This document shows positions 32,819-38,346 of a stretch of 38,346 nucleotides of DNA, one piece after another. The notes under the pieces were generated by a model that saw only the letters and a program-made list of their open reading frames with translations, made no database searches and was not told the DNA's origin. Origin of the DNA: Planctomycetaceae bacterium (GTDB lineage: Bacteria; Planctomycetota; Planctomycetia; Pirellulales; Pirellulaceae); assembly GCA_003233175.1 (NCBI GenBank), contig QIKY01000212.1, positions 1 to 38,346 on the forward strand, written 5' to 3'. Within the stretch, counting starts at the first letter, position 1. Each line of letters begins with the position of its first letter. Made by a program: the position numbers and the translations under genes.

Positions 32819-35196
32819 ATTGTCTCGTTCAGATTCAGCACCGTTCGCGCCACGTCGGTCCAGGCGGCCAACTGGGCGATTTCCAAGGAAGATTCGCTGG
32901 GCGAGGCGCCGATTGCCAACAGCTTCTCGGCGGCTTGCTTGTGGCTGGAATATTCCTGGAGTTGCTGCTTGTAGAGATTTTGCAATACGGCAACTTCCGC
33001 ATCGCTCGCCGCTCGCGATGTTGCCTGCCGCATGGCGAAACGTATGCGATCCTTAACGGACTCGCCGCCCTCGCGGCCGATGCGTTCGGCGAACTTGCGG
33101 GCCGCCTCAACATACGTGGGGTCGTTCAGCATGACGAGCGCTTGCAGCGGAGTATTGGAACGCGCACGCTGCGCCGTGCATTCCTCGCGCGTGGGCGCGT
33201 CGAACGCCAACAGCGCAGGATGAAGGAAAGTCCGCTGCCACCAAGTGTACAATCCACGCCGGTAGAGGTTTTCGCCCGTGTCGTGTTTCCAGACCCGATT
33301 GGGGAACTTCAGGTGCATCCAATAGCCCGCTGGCTGATACGGTTTGACCGAAGGGCCGCCCACTTTATCGACCAGCAATCCACTGATCGAGAGAGCTGTG
33401 TCACGGACGAATTCGGCATCCAGCCGCCAACGGTTCTGCCTCGCAAGCAGGCGGTTGTAAGGATCTTGCTGGCGTTTTTTTTTGTCCGCCAATGACGACT
33501 GCCGGTACGTTCCCGACATCGCCATTTGTTTGACGAGCCGCTTCACATCCCACCCATGCTCAATAAAGTCGGCCGATAGCCAGTTCAATAGATCAGGATG
33601 CGTGGGCAGTTCGCCTTGCGTGCCGGCATCACGAAGATCGGTTGAAATGCCGGCCCCAAACAGCAGCATCCAAACACGGTTGACGAACACGCGCGACGTC
33701 AGCGGATTCTCAGGCGAGACAATCCAACGGGCGAGGTCGAGTCGCGTCGCTCGCCGGTCTCCCGTTTCCAGTTGCCCGAAGTACGCTGGAATCGCCGGCA
33801 ATACGACCGGGCCAGAATCGTCCATCCAGTTGCCTCGCGGCAAGATTCGAATTTCGCGCGGCGTCGCTCTGACATTGGTGATGATCAACTCCGGTCCTGT
33901 ATCGTGAATCTTTTTCCGCTCTGCTTGCGCCTGCTCCAACTCCTTCTTGGCGGCTGCCTGCTCCGGTTTTGCTTCCAACGATTTAACCGTCTTGTTCAAC
34001 TCCGCGATGCGGGCGTCGGCCTGCTTGAGCTTGGCTTGTTGTTCGGGAGTGAAAAACTTGGTGTGCCGGGGCCCGCCGACCGCTTGCTCGTCGATGTCGG
34101 CGAAGAACGCCGCCATGGAGTAGAAATCTTTCATGGTGAAGGGATCGAACTTGTGGTTATGGCATTCCACGCAGTTCATGGTCGCGCCTAGCCAAGTGCC
34201 GGCGGTGTTTCGCACGCGGTCGGCGGAGTATTTGGCGTAGTATTCCTTGGCTTGTGCGCCGCCTTCCTGGGTTGTTTGCAAAAGGCGGTTGTAGGCCGAC
34301 GCGATCCGTCCTCGCCGCCCGGCGTCTGGCAGCAAGTCGCCCGCTAATTGCTCGATGGTGAATTGATCGAAGGGCATGTTCGCGTTGAACGCATCGATCA
34401 CGTAGTCGCGATACAGCCACATTGTTCGAGGGTTATCACTGTGATAACCGTTGGTGTCGGCGTAGCGAGCGACGTCCAGCCAGTAGATCGCCATGCGCTC
34501 GCCGTAGTGTTCGCTGGCGAGCAACCGATCCACGAGGTTTTCGTAAGCCTTCGGCGAGGCATCATTGATAAAGGCGTCTACCTCCGCCGGAGTGGGCGGC
34601 AATCCGATTAGGTCAAAACTCAGCCGGCGAATTAACGTCAGGCGGTCGGCTTCTGGGTTCGGCGTGAAGCCTTTCGCTTGCATGCGAGCCAACGTGAAGC
34701 GATCAATGTTGCCGCGAATAAATTCGCCGCGAGCAAGCTTTCCCGACGAACCGGTTGCCTTGGGCGGCTGGAGCTTAGGAATCTGGGGCTTGGACAGTTT
34801 CTCAAACGACCAATGCACTCGCCATTCGGCGCCCTCGGCGATCCACTTTTTCAGCAACGCCTTCTGTTGGTCTGAAACGACCTTGCCCGAATCGGCCGGC
34901 GGCATCAGTTCATCTTCGTCCTCCGAGATGAGCCTCCGATACAACTCGCTCTCCTCAGGATTTCCGCGAACAATGGTTGCCGGATCTCGCTCGGCAAAGA
35001 CATCGGCCTCGAAATCTAATCGCAATTCCCCTTCCCGCTTTGTCTCGTCGGGGCCATGACACGAGTAGCAATTTTCGACAAGTATCGGTCGGATATCACG
35101 GCGGAAATCGATATCGCCGGCCGCAGCCGCATCACGCGCGAACAGCGAAAGCGCCGCGACGCCAAAGAGAAAGGCCAAGCAGTGTGATCGAGGCAT
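32806..35196 (-). CDS. Planctomycete cytochrome-type DUF1549/DUF1553 protein
   Basis: A 796-residue secreted protein. A signal peptide (LAFLFGVAALSLFARDAAAA) precedes a cytochrome domain with one haem site, ENCYSCHGPDETKREGEL, and distal LMPP as possible Met ligand. DUF1549 follows (LTLIRRLSFDLIGLPPTPAE) with another CxxCH, MNCVECHNHKFDPF. A coiled-coil-like stretch near residues 395-440 (AELNKTVKSLEAKPEQAAA) leads to DUF1553 (LARWIVSPENPLTSRVFVNR, and RARSNTPLQALVMLNDPTYV). Length and domain order are typical for planctomycetes. ATG 35196 has GAGA eight bases ahead. It is followed by its DUF1501 partner. The enzymatic role is not established; both are thought to act in the periplasm. Confidence 0.93.
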   Translation of the reverse strand: MPRSHCLAFLFGVAALSLFARDAAAAGDIDFRRDIRPILVENCYSCHGPDETKREGELRLDFEADVFAERDPATIVRGNPEESELYRRLISEDEDELMPPADSGKVVSDQQKALLKKWIAEGAEWRVHWSFEKLSKPQIPKLQPPKATGSSGKLARGEFIRGNIDRFTLARMQAKGFTPNPEADRLTLIRRLSFDLIGLPPTPAEVDAFINDASPKAYENLVDRLLASEHYGERMAIYWLDVARYADTNGYHSDNPRTMWLYRDYVIDAFNANMPFDQFTIEQLAGDLLPDAGRRGRIASAYNRLLQTTQEGGAQAKEYYAKYSADRVRNTAGTWLGATMNCVECHNHKFDPFTMKDFYSMAAFFADIDEQAVGGPRHTKFFTPEQQAKLKQADARIAELNKTVKSLEAKPEQAAAKKELEQAQAERKKIHDTGPELIITNVRATPREIRILPRGNWMDDSGPVVLPAIPAYFGQLETGDRRATRLDLARWIVSPENPLTSRVFVNRVWMLLFGAGISTDLRDAGTQGELPTHPDLLNWLSADFIEHGWDVKRLVKQMAMSGTYRQSSLADKKKRQQDPYNRLLARQNRWRLDAEFVRDTALSISGLLVDKVGGPSVKPYQPAGYWMHLKFPNRVWKHDTGENLYRRGLYTWWQRTFLHPALLAFDAPTREECTAQRARSNTPLQALVMLNDPTYVEAARKFAERIGREGGESVKDRIRFAMRQATSRAASDAEVAVLQNLYKQQLQEYSSHKQAAEKLLAIGASPSESSLEIAQLAAWTDVARTVLNLNETITRN

Positions 35197-35340
35197 CTTG
35201 AATTCTCACGTTGGTGGGAAGGCGGGCAATCAGGCAAGATTCGCCGAGCATTATCCGGACGGAGGGAATCCGCCAGACTACCATTCTAACAGGAATGATT
35301 CCGGCAATCTTCCTCCGAACCGACATAAGACCGTGTTCGA

Positions 35341-35369
35341 TTGTTTTTCAAACACCAAATGACTACAAT
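35341..35369 (+). promoter_or_regulatory. Candidate promoter for the propeller cytochrome gene
   Basis: TTGTTT (35341-35346) and TACAAT (35364-35369) are 17 bases apart. The -10 overlaps a small palindrome, ACTAC-AATC-GTAGT (35362-35375), which could be an operator. The expected start is near 35376, leaving a leader of about 74 bases. The 253-base gap 35197-35449 is shared with the divergent DUF1549/DUF1553 operon. Confidence 0.42.
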
Positions 35370-35449
35370 CGTAGTTTAGTTTGATTTGTATAGGCTGGCG
35401 CGGCGGTTCAACGATCGTGGCGAATCAACCATGCCAAGGAGGCTGAATA

Positions 35450-37384
35450 ATGGCTCGGTCCACTCAAGGCAAAATTCTGGGGGTCGCTTTGCTGGGGGCG
35501 GTCTTGATTTTTCCATATCTGGTGCGGGGAGAAGAAGGTCCCCGGCCGCCCGCCGTCGCAACGGCATATCGGTCGCCAATTTGCGTGGTTGCCTCGCCCG
35601 ATGGCCAGACGGTATACGCGTCGGACCGAACTGGAGGAAGCCTGGTCATTCTCGACGCCGTGGAAATGACGATGTTGGGCGAGATCGCACTGCATGGCCG
35701 GCCGCGGGGCCTTGCTCTTTCGGCCGACGGGAGCACGCTCTATGCTGCGGAGCACGGCGCCGGCAGCGTGGCCGTGATCGACACGAAAAACCGAGAAGTC
35801 GTGTCGCGAATCGGCGTTGGCAAGTGGCCTACGTCGCTTGTCACTGCTAACAAAACCAAACGGCTGTATGTTGGCAATCAAGACAGCAATTCCATTTCAG
35901 TGATCGATCTCGGCCAGCGGCCGGCGAAGGTGATCAAACAGATTCCAGTCATTCGTGAGCCAAGTTGTCTCGCCGCGACGCCCGATGAGCAGTTCATCGT
36001 GGCGGCGAATTTGCTGCCCCTGGGGCGGGGAACCGATCCAACCTTGTCGGCCGCGTTGAGCATCATCGACGCACGCTCGCTCCAAACCGCCGCCACGGTG
36101 AAACTGCCTCCCGGAGCAACGATGGTCGCCGGCGTGTGTATCAGCCCCGATGGAAAATGGGCCTACGTCGTGCATGGATTAGGCCGATTCAACATGCCGA
36201 TCACACAACTTGAGCACGGCTGGGTGAACACGAATGCGTTGAGCATCATCGACATCGCAAACGGTTCGCGGCTCGCGACGCTGTTGCTCGACGATTTGAC
36301 GCAAGGCGCCGCCGACCCGAACAGCATCGTATGCTCGCACGACGGCAACCGGCTGTGGATCAGCCATGCCGGCGTGCATGAAATTTCGTTGCTCGACATC
36401 GGCCTGATTCACGAGTTGTTGCGCGGAAACGCCGCGCGGGAATCGCCCGCCCTCAAAGCAGGATCGGGAGTAAACATCTGGACGCAAATCCAACAGGACC
36501 GAGGAAAAATCGCCGACCTTGAAAATGACTTGACGGCGCTATTCATTGCCGGCGCCATTCGGCGAACCTCATCGGGTGGGACTGGTCCTCGCGGACTGGC
36601 TCTTTCCGCGAACGGCCAACACTTGTTCGTGGCGAATTATTACTCGGGCGCCGTCGCCGTGCTCCAGGCGGCCACGGGCAAGCTTCAAGGAATAATCTCA
36701 CTGGGACCGCAACCAGAACCAAACGCGGCGCGGCGCGGCGAGATCATCTTTCACGACGCAACACAGGCCTTCCAACGCTGGCACAGTTGCGCCTCTTGCC
36801 ATGCAAACGAGGGCCGCGTCGACGGCCTGCGGTGGGATTTTCTGGGTGATGGAATCGGCAACCCCAAAGATACGCTGAGCCTCGTCCATTTCGATAAGAC
36901 CGAGCCCATGAACCGACGCGCCACGATGGCGTCGGCTCGAGATTGCGCGAAGGGCGGTTTGGAATCGACCAACATGCTGGCCTCGACCGAGCAGGAAGTG
37001 AATGACCTGTTCGCTTATCTCACTTCATTGCGGCCGCTGCCGAGTCCTCACCTCACGCCCGACGGCAAGCTGACCAAGGCCGCCGAACGCGGCAAAGTGT
37101 TGTTTGAGGGCCGGGCGAATTGCCTGCGGTGTCATCCTGCTCCGTACTTCACCGACAAAAAAATGCACAACGTCGGCGTGCTTAGCGAGAACGAACCAGA
37201 TGGCCGCTACGATACGCCCTCCCTGCTCGAAGCGTACCGCACCGCCCCTTATTTGCACGATGGCCGCGCCCTGACTCTCAAAGACGTCCTCACCGTGGAG
37301 AACCAGCGGAAGCAACACGGAAACACCGACGCGCTAACCAACCGCGAGATAGATGATTTGGCCGCCTATCTGCTTTCCTTGTAG
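35450..37384 (+). CDS. Beta-propeller (YVTN-type) protein fused to a dihaem cytochrome domain
   Basis: A 644-residue secreted protein. A signal peptide (GKILGVALLGAVLIFPYLVRG) precedes about seven propeller blades with YVTN-like repeats: SPDGQTVYASDRTGGSLVIL, SADGSTLYAAEHGAGSVAVI and TKRLYVGNQDSNSISVIDL. A cytochrome c peroxidase-like C-terminus holds two haem sites, CASCH near residue 447 and CLRCH near 560, with YDTPSLLEAYRTAPYLHDG as in dihaem peroxidase/MauG relatives. The propeller may dock a partner or substrate while the haems move electrons; this is inference. ATG 35450 has AAGGAGG seven bases ahead, one of the best ribosome sites in the window. Confidence 0.9.
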   Translation: MARSTQGKILGVALLGAVLIFPYLVRGEEGPRPPAVATAYRSPICVVASPDGQTVYASDRTGGSLVILDAVEMTMLGEIALHGRPRGLALSADGSTLYAAEHGAGSVAVIDTKNREVVSRIGVGKWPTSLVTANKTKRLYVGNQDSNSISVIDLGQRPAKVIKQIPVIREPSCLAATPDEQFIVAANLLPLGRGTDPTLSAALSIIDARSLQTAATVKLPPGATMVAGVCISPDGKWAYVVHGLGRFNMPITQLEHGWVNTNALSIIDIANGSRLATLLLDDLTQGAADPNSIVCSHDGNRLWISHAGVHEISLLDIGLIHELLRGNAARESPALKAGSGVNIWTQIQQDRGKIADLENDLTALFIAGAIRRTSSGGTGPRGLALSANGQHLFVANYYSGAVAVLQAATGKLQGIISLGPQPEPNAARRGEIIFHDATQAFQRWHSCASCHANEGRVDGLRWDFLGDGIGNPKDTLSLVHFDKTEPMNRRATMASARDCAKGGLESTNMLASTEQEVNDLFAYLTSLRPLPSPHLTPDGKLTKAAERGKVLFEGRANCLRCHPAPYFTDKKMHNVGVLSENEPDGRYDTPSLLEAYRTAPYLHDGRALTLKDVLTVENQRKQHGNTDALTNREIDDLAAYLLSL

Positions 37385-37436
37385 CCAAAAGGCGAGCGGA
37401 AAATGAGAATTTACCCGTTCTAGGACGCGAAGACCG

Positions 37437-37526
37437 CGCCGTTGGAGTTCAGCCTTCAGGCTGTTTGTAGGCGTAATTTGTCGAGTACGCAGAAGAAAAC
37501 ATGCTGAAGCATGAACTCCAACGGCG
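37437..37526. repeat. REPIN-like inverted doublet, family B
   Basis: Outer arms CGCCGTTGGAGTTC (37437-37450) and GAACTCCAACGGCG (37513-37526) are exact complements. Just inside each arm is a self-complementary 12-mer, AGCCTTCAGGCT (37451-37462) and ATGCTGAAGCAT (37501-37512). The two 12-mers have different stems but the same loop type. A single copy with a third stem occurs at 1705-1730. The doublet fills part of the 212-base gap between the cytochrome and rrf2-like genes. Confidence 0.7.
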
Positions 37527-37596
37527 AACGTCTTACCGACCATTTATCCTGGAAGGATAGCAGGAACACCTACAACGAACTCGTAGCCGTGGACCG

Positions 37597-38097
37597 CTAA
37601 CTTATTTTCGAACGCTCTTTTTTCCGGACGCTCTTTTCGCCGCCCTTTTTTTTGGGCAGAGTCGGCTTAATATCCTTGGCGAGTTCGGCCACGGTGAGGC
37701 CAGCCAGCGATTGCAGAAAACCTTCCTCCAGCTTGGCCAATTTGCGTTGGATCGCACAACGCCCCATCACCGGACATTCGTCTTCGAGCGACAGTCCGCA
37801 ACGATTGGTCTCGATGCCCTCCAATAATTCAACGACATCGCGGACCGATATTTTTTCGGCCGCTCGACCAAGAGAATAGCCGCCCGCAATACCGCGATGG
37901 CTGCGCAGCAGCTTTCCGCGCGCCATTCGCTGAACAACATTCGACAAATACGTGTCTGAAGAGTTGGGCCAGATGGTCAGCATCCATTCGGCCAACTCAG
38001 GCAGCGTGGCCAACTCACCGGCCGGTTTCGTGGCGACATACGCCAAGGCATGGAGGCCATAGCTGAAACGTTGCGAAAAGAACTGACCACTTGCCAC
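37597..38097 (-). CDS. Rrf2 family transcriptional regulator with three-cysteine motif
   Basis: A 166-residue Rrf2 protein. The winged helix-turn-helix covers residues about 5-80 (SYGLHALAYVATKPAGE, SDTYLSNVVQRMARGKLL, SHRGIAGGYSLGRAAEKISV). A cysteine set, CGLSLEDECPVMGRC, is spaced C-x7-C-x5-C; IscR and NsrR bind an iron-sulfur cluster with a similar but slightly tighter set. A basic C-terminal tail follows (PKKKGGEKSVRKKERSK). The start is GTG 38097 with AAGGACGG ahead. It may sense iron-sulfur status, oxygen or nitric oxide; the sequence does not say which. A promoter and a palindrome upstream suggest self-regulation. Confidence 0.88.
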   Translation of the reverse strand: MASGQFFSQRFSYGLHALAYVATKPAGELATLPELAEWMLTIWPNSSDTYLSNVVQRMARGKLLRSHRGIAGGYSLGRAAEKISVRDVVELLEGIETNRCGLSLEDECPVMGRCAIQRKLAKLEEGFLQSLAGLTVAELAKDIKPTLPKKKGGEKSVRKKERSKIS

Positions 38098-38132
38098 GAA
38101 TTCCGTCCTTTAAGAATGGGTTGGGTAAAGAC

Positions 38133-38150
38133 AACTAACCAAAGGTAGTT
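38133..38150. promoter_or_regulatory. Candidate operator of the Rrf2 gene
   Basis: AACTAACCAAAGGTAGTT has AACTA/TAGTT arms plus an inner C-G pair, an imperfect palindrome. It lies about 15-32 bases after the predicted start of the Rrf2 gene, a place where binding would block transcription. A related ACTA...TAGT pair with different spacing overlaps the promoter at 35362-35375. Confidence 0.35.
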
Positions 38151-38170
38151 TAATGAGTTTTTCAAGTTGT

Positions 38171-38200
38171 ATGATACCTTGCTCGCGGCGCGAACGTCAA
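38171..38200 (-). promoter_or_regulatory. Candidate promoter of the Rrf2 gene
   Basis: On the minus strand TTGACG (38200-38195) and TATCAT (38176-38171) are 18 bases apart, each matching five of six consensus positions. The predicted start, near 38164, leaves a leader of about 66 bases that contains the palindrome at 38133-38150. Confidence 0.5.
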
Positions 38201-38265
38201 TCGCCGATCACGCAGCGAACAACAAACCGGCGAACAACGCGATCTCCAACAAGGCCTTAGAGTCC

Positions 38266-38346
38266 CTAACACAACTCGGCGTTAATAAAGTTCAGGCAGA
38301 TGAGCGCTTCGGCAAGCGTCATGAAGCCTTCGTGGATATCATCGCG
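38266..38346 (-). CDS. IS5-family transposase, C-terminal end only (runs off the window)
   Basis: The last 26 codons of a minus-strand gene end with a stop at 38266. They read RDDIHEGFMTLAEALICLNF and then INAELC. This resembles the end of IS402-like IS5-family transposases, which read RADIHEAFLALGCALICWxxL after the last catalytic glutamate. The rest lies beyond the window. The adjoining plus-strand text TTAGAGTCCCTAAC may be close to the element's end, but no inverted repeat can be paired without the other end. Assignment rests on a short segment. Confidence 0.5.
   Translation of the reverse strand, partial: RDDIHEGFMTLAEALICLNFINAELC

Overview
This window looks like a chromosome segment of a planctomycete, probably in or near the Pirellulales. 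The evidence is two DUF1501 + DUF1549/DUF1553 (planctomycete cytochrome-type) gene pairs, a small membrane protein carrying the N-terminal NPYASP motif, a double-length UvrA, a Tat-exported Gfo/Idh/MocA oxidoreductase and high-GC codon use. Assignment to a genus is not possible from what I can see.

Layout. (1) 1-4043: a housekeeping block with the 3' part of dnaX, a YbaB/EbfC nucleoid protein, recR and rpoN (sigma-54). dnaX has an A10 run with immediate stops in both other frames, the expected layout for making a short gamma-like form. (2) 4044-10083: an intergenic stretch with a decayed GxxExxY gene, then a DUF1501 and DUF1549/DUF1553 pair, then a PAS-AAA-Fis regulator that resembles a sigma-54 activator but lacks the GAFTGA loop and the Walker A lysine. 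(3) 10084-11776: a small accessory patch with a second decayed GxxExxY gene, a DUF4926 protein, a lipoprotein and a small membrane protein. (4) 11792-21170: a 2330-residue tandem UvrA with a long unrecognised C-terminal extension, a DUF2007 protein and a DUF885 protein. (5) 21326-29224: a D-aminoacylase/M19 dipeptidase fusion, then an apparent operon of a PLP-fold protein and a three-subunit molybdenum hydroxylase. (6) 29242-38097: an orphan corrinoid protein, a Gfo/Idh/MocA oxidoreductase, a second DUF1501/DUF1553 operon, a beta-propeller dihaem cytochrome and an Rrf2 regulator. The last 81 bases are the 3' end of an IS5-family transposase.

How the genes relate. The dnaX-ybaB-recR order is a conserved replication/repair cluster. 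The two DUF1549/DUF1553 + DUF1501 operons, the propeller cytochrome, the DUF885 protein and the aminoacylase/dipeptidase are all predicted to be exported and suit breakdown of extracellular polymers or peptides, but no substrate can be read from the sequence. The molybdenum hydroxylase subunits should form one enzyme, with 2Fe-2S and FAD centres passing electrons from the Mo site.

The most notable non-coding content is a set of small palindromic repeats of three sequence families. They include two inverted doublets that resemble REPINs (paired REP elements). Some stems differ between copies by compensating changes, and one 33-bp palindrome appears to be translated inside a signal-peptide region. 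I saw no CRISPR array, tRNA or rRNA.
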